Origin: Halictus rubicundus
Lineage: Eukaryota > Arthropoda > Insecta > Hymenoptera > Halictidae
NCBI RefSeq assembly: GCF_050948215.1
Contig: NW_027488564.1
Location: 1,426,001-1,490,000 of the forward strand
Direction of reading: 5' to 3'
Length of the DNA: 64,000 bases
Shown here: positions 1-13,800 of the stretch, piece by piece
How positions within the stretch are numbered: position 1 is the first letter of the stretch
Layout: every line of letters begins with the position of its first letter
Made by a program: the position numbers and the translations under genes
The notes under the pieces: model-generated
Databases searched by the model: none
The model's input: the letters and a program-made list of their open reading frames with translations, nothing else
What the model was told of the DNA's origin: nothing

Positions 1-1274
1 TCAAATCCCCTATCCTATCCTCTGTCCTATCCTATCCTCTATCCTTTCCTATCCTCTATCCTACCCTATCCTCTTTCCTATCCTATCCTCTATCCTGTCC
101 TATCCTCTATCCTATCCTATCCTCTATCCTATCCTATCCCCTATCCGATCCTCTATCTTATCCTATCATCTTTCCTCTATCATATCCTATCTTCTATCCT
201 ATCCTATCCTCTATCCTATCAAATCCCCTATCCTATCCTCTATCCTATCCTATCATCTATCCTCTATCCTATCCTATCCTCTATCCTATCCTATCTTCTA
301 TCCTATCCTATCCTCTATCCTATCCTATCCTCTATCCTATCCTATCCTCTATCCAATCCTCTATCCTATCCCATCCTCTATCCTATCCTATCCTCTATCC
401 TATCCTATCCTCTGTCCTATCCTATCCTCTATCCTATCCTATCCTCTATCCTATCCTATCGTCTATCCTATCCTCTATCCTATCCTGTCCTCTACTCTAT
501 CCTACCCTCTATCCTATCCTGTCCTCTATCCTATCCTATCCTCTATCCTATCCTATGCTCTATCCTATCCTATAGTCTATCCTATCCTCTATCCTATCCT
601 ATCAAATCCCCTATCCTATCCTCTGTCCTATCCTATCCTCTATCCTTTCCTATCCTCTATCCTACCCTATCCTCTTTCCTATCCTATCCTCTATCCCGTC
701 CTATCCTCTATCCTATCCTATCCTCTATCCTATCCTACCCCCTATCCGATCCTCTATCTTATCCTATCATCTCTCCTCTATCATATCCTATCTTCTATCC
801 TATCCTATCCTCTATCCTATCAAATCCCCTATCCTATCCTCTATCCTATCCTATCATCTATCCTCTATCCTATCCTATCCTCTATCCTATCCTATCTTCT
901 ATCCTATCCTATCCTCTATCCTATTATATCCTCTATCCTATCCTATCCTCTATCCAATCCTCTATCCTATCCCATCCTCTATCCTATCCTATCCTCTATC
1001 CTATCCTGTCCTCTATCCTATCCTAACCTCCATCCTATCCTATCCTCAATCCTATCCTTTCCTGTATCCTATCCAATCCTGTATCCTATCCTGTCCTCTA
1101 TCCTATCCTATCCTCTATCCTATCGTATCCTCTATCCTATCCTATCGTCTATCCTGTCCTCTATCCTATCCAATCCTCTATCCTATCCTATCCTCTATCC
1201 TATCATAACCTCTATCCTATAATATCCTCTATCCTATCCTATCCTCTATCCAATCCTCTATCCTATCCTATCCT

Positions 1275-1352
1275 CTATCCTATCCTCTATCCTCTATCCT
1301 CTATCCTCTATCCTCTATCCTCTATCCTCTATCCTCTATCCTCTATCCTCTA
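1275..1352. repeat. Homogeneous 7-mer run of the satellite
   Basis: About eleven consecutive TATCCTC heptamers without intervening TATCC pentamers. Shorter runs of the same type occur near 6625-6655, 11345-11372, 15807-15834, 17963-17990, 22697-22726, 25080-25115, 33208-33250, 35948-35990 and 37270-37312. Each lies just upstream of the ATCTACCC variant, so the run is a fixed landmark of the higher-order unit. Confidence 0.85.
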
Positions 1353-3083
1353 TCCTATCCTATCCTCTATCCTATCTACCCTCTATACTATCCTATCGTC
1401 TATCCTATCCTCTATCCTATCCTATACTCTATCCTATCCTATCCTCCATCCTATCCTATCCTCAATCCTATCCTTTCCTGTATCCTATCCAATCCTGTAT
1501 CCTATCCTGTCCTCTACTCTATCCTACCCTCTATCCTATCCTGTCCTCTATCCTATCCTATCCTCTATCCTATCCTATGCTCTATCCTATCCTATCGTCT
1601 ATCCTATCCTATCCTCTATCCTATCCTACCCCCTATCCGATCCTCTATCTTATCCTATCATCTTTCCTCTATCATATCCTATCTTCTATCCTATCCTATC
1701 CTCTATCCTATCAAATCCCCTATCCTATCCTCTATCCTATCCTATCATCTATCCTCTATCCTATCCTATCCTCTATCCTATCCTATCTTCTATCCTATCC
1801 TATCCTCTATCCTATCCTATCCTCTATCCTATCCTATCCTCTATCCAATCCTCTATCCTATCCCATCCTCTATCCTATCCTATCCTCTATCCTATCCTAT
1901 CCTCTGTCCTATCCTATCCTATCATCTATCCTATCCTATCGTCTATCCTATCCTCTATCCTATCCTATCCTCTATCCTATCCTATCCTCTATCCTATCCT
2001 ATCCTCTATCCTATCCTATCAAATCCCCTATCCTATCCTCTGTCCTATCCTATCCTCTATCCTTTCCTATCCTCTATCCTATCCTATCCTCTTTCCTATC
2101 CTATCCTCTATCCTATCCTATCCTCTATCCTATCCTATCGTCTATCCTATCCTCTATTCTATCCAATCCTCTATCCTATCCTATCCTCTATCCTAACCTA
2201 TCTTCTATCCTACCCTATCCTCTGTCCTATCCTATCCTCTATCCTATCCTATCCTCTATCCTATCCTATCCTCTATCCTATCCTATCCTATCCTCTATCC
2301 TATCCTATCCTCTATCCTATCCTATCCTCTATCCTATCCTTTCCTGTATCCTATCCAATCCTGTATCCTATCCTATCGTCTATCCTATCCTCTATCCTAT
2401 CCTATCCTCTATCCTATCAAAACCCCTACCCTATCCTCTGTCCTATCCTATCCTCTATCCTATCCTATCCTCTATCCTATCCTATCCTCTATCCTCTATC
2501 CTATCCTATCTTCTATCCTATCCTATCCTCTATCCTATCCTATCCTCAATCCTATCCTTCCCTGTATCCTATCCAATCCTGTATCCTATCCTGTCCTCTA
2601 TCCTATCCTATCTTCTATCCTACCCTATCCTCTATCCTATCAAATCCACTATCCTATCCTCTATCCTATCCTATCATCTATCCTCTATCCTATCCAATCC
2701 TCTATCCTATCCTATCCTCTATCCTATCAATCCCCTATCCTATCCTCTGTCCTATCCTATCCTCTATCCTATCCTATCCTCTATCCTATCCTATCCTCTA
2801 CCCTATCAAATCCCCTATCCTATCCTCTGTCCTATCCTATCCTCTATCCTATTCTATCCTCTATCCTATCCTATCCTCTATCCTATCCTATCCTCTATCC
2901 TCTATCCTATCCTATCCTCTATCCTATCCTATCCTCTATCCTATCCTATCCTCTATCCTATCCTATCCTCTATCCTATCCTATCCTCTATCCTATCCTAT
3001 CCTCTATCCTATCCTATCCTCTATCCTATCCTATCCTCTATCCTATCCTATCCTCTATCCTATCCTATCCTCTATCCTATCAT

Positions 3084-3217
3084 CTATCCTATCCTCTATC
3101 CTATCCTCTATCCTATCCTCTATCCTATCCTCTATCCTATCCTCTATCCTATCCTCTATCCTATCCTCTATCCTATCCTCTATCCTATCCTCTATCCTAT
3201 CCTCTATCCTATCCTAT
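3084..3217. repeat. Homogeneous 12-mer run of the satellite
   Basis: Roughly eleven tandem copies of the 12-bp composite TATCCTATCCTC, with no 17-bp units. Because 12 is divisible by 3, this stretch translates as a monotonous Ser-Ser-Ile-Leu tetrapeptide in one frame, which explains that part of the artefactual open frame. A sister run lies at about 4560-4705, interrupted once by a TCTTTCT variant. Confidence 0.85.
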
Positions 3218-6200
3218 CCTCTATCCTATCCTCTATCCTATCCTATCCTCTATCCTATCCTATCTTCTATCCTATCCTATCCTCTATCCTATCCTATCCT
3301 CTATCCTATCAAAACCCCAACCCTATCCTCTGTCCTATCCTATCCTCTATCCTATCCTATCCTCTATCCTATCCTATCCTCTATCCTCTATCCTATCCTA
3401 TCCTATCCTCTATCCTATCCTCTATCCTATCCTCTATCCTATCCTATCCTCCATCCTATCCTATCCTCAATCCTATCCTTTCCTGCATCCTATCCAATCC
3501 TGTATCCTATCCTGTCCTCTATCCTATCCTATCCTCTATCCTATCCTATGCTCTATCCTATCCTATCGTCTATCCTATCCTCTATCCTATCCTATCCTCT
3601 ATCCTATCCTATCCTCTATCCTATCCTATCTTCTATCCTATCCTATCCTCTATCCTCTATCCTATCCTATCTTCTATCCTATCCTATCCTCTATCCTATC
3701 CTATCCTTTATCCTATCCTATCCTCTATCCTATCCTATCCTCTATCCAATCCTCTATCCTATCCTATCCTCTATCCTATCCAATCCTCTATCCTATCCTA
3801 TCCTCTATCCTATCAATCCCCTATCCTATCCTCTGTCCTATCCTATCCTCTATCCTATCCTATCCTCTATCCTATCCTATCCTCTACCCTATCAAATCCC
3901 CTATCCTATCCTCTGTCCTATCCTATCCTCTATCCTATCCTATCCTCTATCCTCTATCCTATCCTATCCTCTATCCTATCCTATCCTCTATCCTATCCTA
4001 TCCTCTATCCTAACCTCTATCCTATCCTATCCTCTATCCTATCCTATCCTCCATCCTATCCTATCCTCAATCCTATCCTTCCCTGTATCCTATCCAATCC
4101 TGTATCCTATCCTGTCCTCTATCCTATCCTATCCTCTATCCTATCCTATCCTATATCCTATCCTATCTTCTATCCTATCCTATCCTCTATCCTATCAAGT
4201 CCACTATCCTATCCTCTATCCTATCCTATCATCTATCCTCTATCCTATCCAATCCTCTATCCTATCCTATCCTCTATCCTATCAATCCCCTATCCTATCC
4301 TCTGTCCTATCCTATCCTCTATCCTATCCTATCCTCTATCCTATCCTATCCTCTACCCTATCAAATCCCCTATCCTATCCTCTGTCCTATCCTATCCTCT
4401 ATCCTATCCTATCCTCTATCCTATCCTATCCTCTATCCTATCCTATCCTCTATCCTCTATCCTATCCTATCCTCTATCCTATCCTATCCTCTATCCTATC
4501 CTATCCTCTATCCTATCCTATCCTCTATCCTATCCTATCCTCTATCCTATCCTATCCTCTATCCTATCCTCTATCCTATCCTATCCTCTATCCTATCCTC
4601 TATCCTATCCTCTATCCTATCCTCTATCCTATCCTCTATCCTATCTTTCTATCCTATCCTCTATCCTATCCTCTATCCTATCCTCTATCCTATCCTCTAT
4701 CCTATCCTATCCTCTATCCTATCCTATCTTCTATCCTATCCTATCCTCTATCCTATCCTATCCTCTATCCTATCAAAACCCCAACCCTATCCTCTGTCCT
4801 ATCCTATCCTCTATCCTATCCTATCCTCTATCCTATCCTATCCTCTATCCTCTATCCTATCCTATCCTCTATCCTATCCTATCCTCTATCCTATCCTATC
4901 CTCTATCCTATCCTATCCTCTATCCTATCCTCTATCCTATCCTCTATCCTATCCTCTATCCTATCCTATCCTCTATCCTATCCTATCCTCCATCCTATCC
5001 TATCCTCAATCCTATCCTTTCCTGTATCCTATCCAATCCTGTATCCTATCCTATCCTCTATCCTATCCTATCCTCTTTCCTATCCTATCCTCTATCCTAT
5101 CCTATCCTCTATCCTATCCTATCCTCTATCCTATCCTATCCCCTATCCGATCCTCTACCTTATCCTATCATCTTTCCTCTATCATATCCTATCTTCTATC
5201 CTATCCTATCCTCTATCCTATCAAATCCCCTATCCTATCCTGTATCCTATCCTATCATCTATCCTCTATTCTATCCAATCCTCTATCCTATCCTTTCCTC
5301 TATCCTATCCTATCTTCTATCCTATCCTATCCTCTATCCTATCCTATCCTCTATCCTATCCTATCCTCTATCCAATCCTCTATCCTATCCTATCCTCTAT
5401 CCTATCCTATCCTCTATCCTATCCTATCTTCTATCCTATCATATCCTCTATCCTATCCTATCCCCTATCCGATACTCTATCTTATCCTATCATCTTTCCT
5501 CTATCATATCCTATCTTCTATCCTATCCTATCCTCTATCCTATCAAATGCCCTATCCTATCCTCTATCCTATCCTATCCTCTATCCTATCCTATCCTCTA
5601 TCCTATCCTATCCTCTATCCTATCCTATCCTCTATCCTATCCTATCCTCTATCCTATCCTATCCTCTATCCTATCCTATCCTCTATCCTATCCTATCCTC
5701 TATCCTATCCTATCCTCTATCCTATCCTATCCTCTATCCTATCCTATCAAATCCCCTATCCTATCCTCTGTCCTATCCTATCCTCTATCCTTTCCTATCC
5801 TCTATCCTATCCTATCCTCTTTCCTATCCTATCCTCTATCCTATCCTATCCTCTATCCTATCCTATCCTCTATCCTATCCTATCCCCTATCCGATCCTCT
5901 ACCTTATCCTATCATATTTCCTCTATCATATCCTATCTTCTATCCTATCCTATCCTCTATTATATCAAATCCCCTATCCTATCCTCTATCCTATCCTATC
6001 ATCTATCCTCTATTCTATCCAATCCTCTATCCTATCCTATCCTCTATCCTATCCTATCTTCTATCCTATCCTATCCTCTATCCTATCCTATCCTCTATCC
6101 TATCCTATCCTCTATCCAATCCTCTATCCTATCCTATCCTCTATCCTATCCTATCCTCTATCCTATCCTATCCTCTATCCTATCCTATCTTCTATCCTAT

Positions 6201-7037
6201 CATATCCTCTATCCTATCCTATCCCCTATCCGATCCTCTATCTTATCCTATCATCTTTCCTCTATCATATCCTATCTTCTATCCTATCCTATCCTCTATC
6301 CTATCAAATCCCCTATCCTATCCTCTATCCTATCCTATCATCTATCCTCTATCCTACCCTATCCTCTTTCCTATCCTATCCTCTATCCTATCCTATCCTC
6401 TATCCTATCCTATCCTCTATCCTATCCTATCCCCTATCCGATCCTCTATCTTATCCTATCATCTTTCCTCTATCATATAATATCGTCTATCCTGTCCTCT
6501 ATCCTATCCAATCCTCTATCCTATCCTATCCTCTATCCTATCATATCCTCTATCCTATAATATCCTCTATCCTATCCTATCCTCTATCCAATCCTCTATC
6601 CTATCCTATCCTCTATCCTATCCTATCCTCTATCCTCTATCCTCTATCCTCTATCCTATCCTATCCTCTATCCTATCTACCCTCTATACTATCCTATCGT
6701 CTATCCTATCCTCTATCCTATCCTATACTCTATCCTATCCTATCCTCCATCCTATCCTATCCTCAATCCTATCCTTTCCTGTATCCTATCCAATCCTGTA
6801 TCCTATCCTGTCCTCTACTCTATCCTACCCTCTATCCTATCCTGTCCTCTATCCTATCCTATCCTCTATCCTATCCTATGCTCTATCCTATCCTATCGTC
6901 TATCCTATCCTCTATCCTATCCTATCAAATCCCCTATCCTATCCTCTGTCCTATCCTATCCTCTATCCTTCCCTATCCTCTATCCTACCCTATCCTCTTT
7001 CCTATCCTATCCTCTATCCTATCCTATCCTCTATCCT

Positions 7038-7055
7038 AACCTCTATCCTATCCTA
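7038..7055 (+). repeat. Target-site duplication, left copy (fragment 1)
   Basis: AACCTCTATCCTATCCTA is found exactly here and again at 7877-7894, flanking the retroelement fragment. Uninterrupted sister satellite units at 11754-11771, 16217-16234 and 23108-23125 carry this 18-mer once in the same context, which confirms it as a duplication made at insertion. Confidence 0.9.
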
Positions 7056-7876
7056 GTTTTTTTTTTTTTTTCCGAGGAGGTAATCTCGTTACGGATACCC
7101 GAACCCCCCCGGGGGGGGGGGGGTGGTCCGGGTTATGTGGGACTCCTCGGCTGGTTGGTGCAACGCCGAGTATACCCACTAACTCCTCCCCGTCCGTCCC
7201 TAGACTCCTGGGGGCACCCGTGCTCTGCGCGCGCATGTCAATCCGGTGTGCCCCCGCCTTAGCATACCACCCAGGGGGGGACGCGGCCCCCTCCCGTACC
7301 TACTCTATCCGAAGGCACCACGCAACGGACGACGTGGCGCCTTCCCCCCTGTTAGGCCGCCCGATGAGCATCCGAGCCCCCGCTCGAGATGCCCGGCGGC
7401 CTCCGGGGACGCCGTTGGTGACCGAGTGTAAGGGGATATCCGATCCCCCGCCTCGAGATCATCAAGGGCGTCCCCGCTCGCGTCAGAGGCGTCGCAACGG
7501 GGGTACGCCCCCGGGGCGTACCCTGCGCCGCCTCCCCCCCCTTCGGCCGGGATCGTGATTACGCTCCCGATCCCGTTCCGCAGCCTCCTTCCGCAGCATA
7601 ACCCTCTCGCAGAAGGAAGCGAACCCCCTCCACGCCTCCTCGCCACCGGCTGCCGCAGCGACGACAGCCGGGAGCGAGAGGTCGTGGCCCACCGCGCGCC
7701 GCAGGGCACGGCGCTCTCCCCCCCATGCCGGACACTCCTCCAGAGTGTGTTGCGCCGTGTCCCGCGGCTCGCCGCAGTGGTGACACGCCTCCTCGGTCTC
7801 CCTCCCGATGCGACACAGGTAGTCGCCGAAGCACCCGTGCCCGCTCATCACCTGCGTCACACGGTAGGAGACCCTA
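7056..7876 (-). mobile_element. 5'-truncated R1-like non-LTR retrotransposon, fragment 1
   Basis: An 821-bp GC-rich island in the satellite. On the minus strand it reads as the end of ORF2 (7876-7483), an approximately 410-bp 3' UTR with a C/G homopolymer (7 C then 13 G on the plus strand near 7104-7123), and a poly(A) of 15 (T15 at 7057-7071). An 18-bp target-site duplication flanks it. The 5' truncation, the A tail and the duplication are the hallmarks of target-primed reverse transcription. The GC content contrasts strongly with the other retroelement at 38.7-51.6 kb, so this is a different family of similar clade. The copy is dead, because it lacks endonuclease and reverse transcriptase. 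Confidence 0.92.
7483..7876 (-). pseudogene. ORF2 C-terminus of R1-like retroelement (remnant)
   Basis: This is the last 131 codons or so of a non-LTR ORF2, open up to the 5' truncation point and therefore lacking its own start. The recognisable part begins with a Tyr-Arg-Val-Thr-Gln segment followed by a Ser-Gly-His-Gly-Cys-Phe motif. Then comes a zinc-finger-like Cys-x2-Cys-x8-His-x4-Cys motif (CHHCGEP...HTLEECPAW), as found at the C-terminus of R1-clade ORF2 proteins. An Ala/Arg-rich tail follows and ends at a stop at 7483. The equivalent region of the intact element at 43.6 kb has the same spacing, with one Cys replaced by His. All catalytic domains are absent. The assignment to the R1 clade rests on motif recognition only. 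Confidence 0.85.
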
Positions 7877-7894
7877 AACCTCTATCCTATCCTA
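7877..7894 (+). repeat. Target-site duplication, right copy (fragment 1)
   Basis: Exact second copy of the 18-mer AACCTCTATCCTATCCTA, immediately after the truncated 5' end of the element. Satellite resumes directly behind it. Confidence 0.9.
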
Positions 7895-10800
7895 TCCTCT
7901 ATCCTATCCTATCCTCCATCCTATCCTATCCTCAATCCTATCCTTCCCTGTATCCTATCCAATCCTGTATCCTATCCTGTCCTCTATCCTATCCTATCTT
8001 CTATCCTACCCTATCCTCTATCCTATCAAATCCACTATCCTATCCTCTATCCTATCCTATCATCTATCCTCTATCCTATCCAATCCTCTATCCTATCCTA
8101 TCCTCTATCCTATCAATCCCCTATCCTATCCTCTGTCCTATGCTATCCTCTATCCTATCCTATCCTCTATCCTATCCTATCCTCTACCCTATCAAATCCC
8201 CTATCCTATCCTCTGTCCTATCCTATCCTCTATCCTATCCTATCCTCTATCCTATCCTATCCTCTATCCTATCCTATCCTCTATCCTCTATCCTATCCTA
8301 TCCTCTATCCTATCCTATCCTATCCTCTATCCTATCCTATCCTCTATCCTATCCTATCCTCTATCCAATCCTCTATCCTATCCTATCCTCTATCCTATCC
8401 TATCCTCTATCCTATCCTATCTTCTATCCTATCATATCCTCTATCCTATCCTATCCCCTATCCGATACTCTATCTTATCCTATCATCTTTCCTCTATCAT
8501 ATCCTATCTTCTATCCTATCCTATCCTCTATCCTATCAAATGCCCTATCCTATCCTCTATCCTATCCTATCCTCTATCCTATCCTATCCTCTATCCTATC
8601 CTATCCTCTATCCTATCCTATCCTCTATCCTATCCTATCCTCTATCCTATCCTATCCTCTATCCTATCCTATCCTCTATCCTATCCTATCCTCTATCCTA
8701 TCCTATCAAATCCCCTATCCTATCCTCTGTCCTATCCTATCCTCTATCCTTTCCTATCCTCTATCCTATCCTATCCTCTTTCCTATCCTATCCTCTATCC
8801 TATCCTATCCTCTATCCTATCCTATCCTCTATCCTATCCTATCCCCTATCCGATCCTCTACCTTATCCTATCATATTTCCTCTATCATATCCTATCTTCT
8901 ATCCTATCCTATCCTCTATTATATCAAATCCCCTATCCTATCCTCTATCCTATCCTATCATCTATCCTCTATTCTATCCAATCCTCTATCCTATCCTATC
9001 CTCTATCCTATCCTATCCTCTATCCTATCCTATCCTCTATCCTATCCTATCTTCTATCCTATCATATCCTCTATCCTATCCTATCCCCTATCCGATCCTC
9101 TATCTTATCCTATCATCTTTCCTCTATCATATCCTATCTTCTATCCTATCCTATCCTCTATCCTATCAAATCCCCTATCCTATCCTCTATCCTATCCTAT
9201 CATCTATCCTCTATCCTACCCTATCCTCTTTCCTATCCTATCCTCTATCCTATCCTATCCTCTATCCTATCCTATCCTCTATCCTATCCTATCCCCTATC
9301 CGATCCTCTATCTTATCCTATCATCTTTCCTCTATCATATCCTATCTTCTATCCTATCATATCCTCTATCCTATCCTATCCCCTATCCGATACTCTATCT
9401 TATCCTATCATCTTTCCTCTATCATATCCTATCTTCTATCCTATCCTATCCTCTATCCTATCAAATGCCCTATCCTATCCTCTATCCTATCCTATCCTCT
9501 ATCCTATCCTATCCTCTATCCTATCCTATCCTCTATCCTATCCTATCCTCTATCCTATCCTATCCTCTATCCTATCCTATCCTCTATCCTATCCTATCCT
9601 CTATCCTATCCTATCCTCTATCCTATCCTATCCTCTATCCTATCCTATCAAATCCCCTATCCTATCCTCTGTCCTATCCTATCCTCTATCCTTTCCTATC
9701 CTCTATCCTATCCTATCCTCTTTCCTATCCTATCCTCTATCCTATCCTATCCTCTATCCTATCCTATCCTCTATCCTATCCTATCCCCTATCCGATCCTC
9801 TACCTTATCCTATCATATTTCCTCTATCATATCCTATCTTCTATCCTATCCTATCCTCTATTATATCAAATCCCCTATCCTATCCTCTATCCTATCCTAT
9901 CATCTATCCTCTATTCTATCCAATCCTCTATCCTATCCTATCCTCTATCCTATCCTATCTTCTATCCTATCCTATCCTCTATCCTATCCTATCCTCTATC
10001 CTATCCTATCCTCTATCCAATCCTCTATCCTATCCTATCCTCTATCCTATCCTATCCTCTATCCTATCCTATCCTCTATCCTATCCTATCTTCTATCCTA
10101 TCATATCCTCTATCCTATCCTATCCCCTATCCGATCCTCTATCTTATCCTATCATCTTTCCTCTATCATATCCTATCTTCTATCCTATCCTATCCTCTAT
10201 CCTATCAAATCCCCTATCCTATCCTCTATCGTATCCTATCATCTATCCTCTATCCTACCCTATCCTCTTTCCTATCCTATCCTCTATCCTATCCTATCCT
10301 CTATCCTATCCTATCCTCTATCCTATCCTATCCCCTATCCGATCCTCTATCTTATCCTATCATCTTTCCTCTATCATATCCTATCTTCTATCCTATCCTA
10401 TCCTCTATCCTATCAAATCCCCTATCCTATCCTCTATCCTATCCTATCATCTATCCTCTATCCTATCCTATCCTCTATCCTATCCTATCTTCTATCCTAT
10501 CCTATCCTCTATCCTATCCTATCCTCTATCCTATCCTATCCTCTATCCAATCCTCTATCCTATCCTATCCTCTATCCTATCCTATCCTCTATCCTATCCT
10601 ATCTTCTATCCTATCCTATCCTCTATCCTATCAAATCCCCTACCCTATCCTCTGTCCTATCCTATCCTCTATACTATCCTACCCTCTATCCTATCCTATC
10701 CTCTATCCTATCCTATCCTCTATCCTATCCTATCGTCTATCCTATCCTCTATCCTATCCTATCCTCTATCCTATCCTATCCTCCATCCTATCCTATCCTC

Positions 10801-13800
10801 AATCCTATCCTTTCCTGTATCCTATCCAATCCTGTATCCTATCCTGTCCTCTATCCTATCCTATCCTCTATCCTATCCTATCCTCTATCCTTTCCTATCC
10901 TCTATCCTATCCTATCCTCTTTCCTATCCTATCCTCTATCCTATCCTATCCTCTATCCTATCATATCCTCTATCCTATAATATCCTCTATCCTATCCTAT
11001 CCTCTATCCAATCCTCTATCCTATCCTATCCTCTATCCTATCCTATCCTATCTTCTATCCTATCCTATCCTGTATCCTATCAAATTCCCTATCCTATCCT
11101 CTATCCTATCCTATCCTCTATCCTATCCTATCCTCTATCCTATCCTATCCTCTATCCTATCCTATCCTCTATCCTATCGTATCCTCTATCCTATCCTATC
11201 GTCTATCCTGTCCTCTATCCTATCCAATCCTCTATCCTATCCTATCCTCTATCCTATCATATCCTCTATCCTATAATATCCTCTATCCTATCCTATCCTC
11301 TATCCAATCCTCTATCCTATCCTATCCTCTATCCTATCCTATCCTCTATCCTCTATCCTCTATCCTCTATCCTATCCTATCCTCTATCCTATCTACCCTC
11401 TATACTATCCTATCGTCTATCCTATCCTCTATCCTATCCTATACTCTATCCTATCCTATCCTCCATCCTATCCTATCCTCAATCCTATCCTTTCCTGTAT
11501 CCTATCCAATCCTGTATCCTATCCTGTCCTCTACTCTATCCTACCCTCTATCCTATCCTGTCCTCTATCCTATCCTATCCTCTATCCTATCCTATGCTCT
11601 ATCCTATCCTATCGTCTATCCTATCCTCTATCCTATCCTATCAAATCCCCTATCCTATCCTCTGTCCTATCCTATCCTCTATCCTTCCCTATCCTCTATC
11701 CTACCCTATCCTCTTTCCTATCCTATCCTCTATCCTATCCTATCCTCTATCCTAACCTCTATCCTATCCTATCCTCTATCCTATCCTATCCTCCATCCTA
11801 TCCTATCCTCAATCCTATCCTTCCCTGTATCCTATCCAATCCTGTATCCTATCCTGTCCTCTATCCTATCCTATCTTCTATCCTACCCTATCCTCTATCC
11901 TATCCTATCATCTATCCTCTATCCTATCCAATCCTCTATCCTATCCTATCCTCTATCCTATCAATCCCCTATCCTATCCTCTGTCCTATGCTATCCTCTA
12001 TCCTATCCTATCCTCTATCCTATCCTATCCTCTACCCTATCAAATCCCCTATCCTATCCTCTGTCCTATCCTATCCTCTATCCTATCCTATCCTCTATCC
12101 TATCCTATCCTCTATCCTATCCTATCCTCTATCCTCTATCCTATCCTATCCTCTATCCTATCCTATCCTATCCTCTATCCTATCCTATCCTCTATCCTAT
12201 CCTATCCTCTATCCAATCCTCTATCCTATCCTATCCTCTATCCTATCCTATCCTCTATCCTATCCTATCTTCTATCCTATCATATCCTCTATCCTATCCT
12301 ATCCCCTATCCGATACTCTATCTTATCCTATCATCTTTCCTCTATCATATCCTATCTTCTATCCTATCCTATCCTCTATCCTATCAAATGCCCTATCCTA
12401 TCCTCTATCCTATCCTATCCTCTATCCTATCCTATCCTCTATCCTATCCTATCCTCTATCCTATCCTATCCTCTATCCTATCCTATCCTCTATCCTATCC
12501 TATCCTCTATCCTATCCTATCCTCTATCCTATCCTATCCTCTATCCTATCCTATCCTCTATCCTATCCTATCCTCTATCCTATCCTATCCTCTATCCTAT
12601 CCTATCAAATCCCCTATCCTATCCTCTGTCCTATCCTATCCTCTATCCTTTCCTATCCTCTATCCTATCCTATCCTCTTTCCTATCCTATCCTCTATCCT
12701 ATCCTATCCTCTATCCTATCCTATCCTCTATCCTATCCTATCCCCTATCCGATCCTCTACCTTATCCTATCATATTTCCTCTATCATATCCTATCTTCTA
12801 TCCTATCCTATCCTCTATCCTATCAAATCCCCTATCCTATCCTCTATCCTATCCTATCATCTATCCTCTATTCTATCCAATCCTCTATCCTATCCTATCC
12901 TCTATCCTATCCTATCTTCTATCCTATCCTATCCTCTATCCTATCCTATCCTCTATCCTATCCTATCCTCTATCCACTCCTCTATCCTATCCTATCCTCT
13001 ATCCTATCCTATCCTCTATCCTATCCTATCCTCTATCCTATCCTATCTTCTATCCTATCATATCCTCTATCCTATCCTATCCCCTATCCGATCCTCTATC
13101 TTATCCTATCATCTTTCCTCTATCATATCCTATCTTCTATCCTATCCTATCCTCTATCCTATCAAATCCCCTATCCTATCCTCTATCCTATCCTATCATC
13201 TATCCTCTATCCTACCCTATCCTCTTTCCTATCCTATCCTCTATCCTATCCTATCCTCTATCCTATCCTATCCTCTATCCTATCCTATCCCCTATCCGAT
13301 CCTCTACCTTATCCTATCATATTTCCTCTATCATATCCTATCTTCTATCCTATCCTATCCTCTATTATATCAAATCCCCTATCCTATCCTCTATCCTATC
13401 CTATCATCTATCCTCTATTCTATCCAATCCTCTATCCTATCCTATCCTCTATCCTATCCTATCCTCTATCCTATCCTATCCTCTATCCTATCCTATCTTC
13501 TATCCTATCATATCCTCTATCCTATCCTATCCCCTATCCGATCCTCTATCTTATCCTATCATCTTTCCTCTATCATATCCTATCTTCTATCCTATCCTAT
13601 CCTCTATCCTATCAAATCCCCTATCCTATCCTCTATCCTATCCTATCATCTATCCTCTATCCTACCCTATCCTCTTTCCTATCCTATCCTCTATCCTATC
13701 CTATCCTCTATCCTATCCTATCCTCTATCCTATCCTATCCCCTATCCGATCCTCTATCTTATCCTATCATCTTTCCTCTATCATATCCTATCTTCTATCC

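Larger units (their letters stand above)
1..7037. repeat. TATCC-family satellite, block 1
   Basis: Continuous C/T-rich satellite (plus strand) made of TATCC and TATCCTC words. The dominant composite is the 17-mer CTCTATCCTATCCTATC, mixed with 12-bp and 7-bp composites. Recurrent variants are visible: TATCAAATCCCC (for example near 205 and 603), CTCTGTCC, CCCTATCCGATCC, TCTTTCCTC and ATCTACCCTCTATAC (near 1373 and 6673). These recur in the same order elsewhere in the window, so the array has higher-order structure. The plus strand has almost no stop codons, which creates a frame of about 1,800 codons here (1577-7039). Its product is only a 17-residue periodic Tyr/Pro/Ile/Leu/Ser peptide, and I do not regard it as a gene. 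Nothing else was seen in this block. Confidence 0.97.
5547..12387. repeat. Segmental duplication, copy 1 (marker to marker)
   Basis: The ordered satellite variants from the AAATGCCC marker at 5546 through the retroelement fragment at 7056-7876 to the AAATGCCC marker at 12387 reappear at 16850-23741. The offset is 11,304 bp at the left end, 11,337 bp in the middle and 11,354 bp at the right end. The differences are consistent with gain or loss of short satellite units, mostly 17-bp composites. The embedded retroelement copies differ by only a handful of substitutions and two homopolymer lengths. True outer limits cannot be fixed by eye because neighbouring units are paralogous too. Confidence 0.75.

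Noticed and set aside
1..7037. CRISPR-like or minisatellite array with spacers
   Set aside because: Variants are point changes in a 5/7-bp word and there are no unique spacers. The retroelement content is eukaryotic.
1577..7039. Very long plus-strand open frames in the satellite (also 7555-10980, 12388-16218, 18892-23109, 23742-26936, 52943-56917)
   Set aside because: They consist of a 17-residue periodic low-complexity peptide forced by stop-free repeats. They occur in several frames at once, start and end at point variants, and some run through retroelement fragments on the wrong strand.
7220..7558. Plus-strand frames inside the GC-rich fragment, and the second minus-strand frame 7559-7834
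   Set aside because: They are shadows of the ORF2 remnant at 7483-7876 in GC-rich DNA. Only that frame carries the recognisable zinc motif and the Gly-His-Gly motif.
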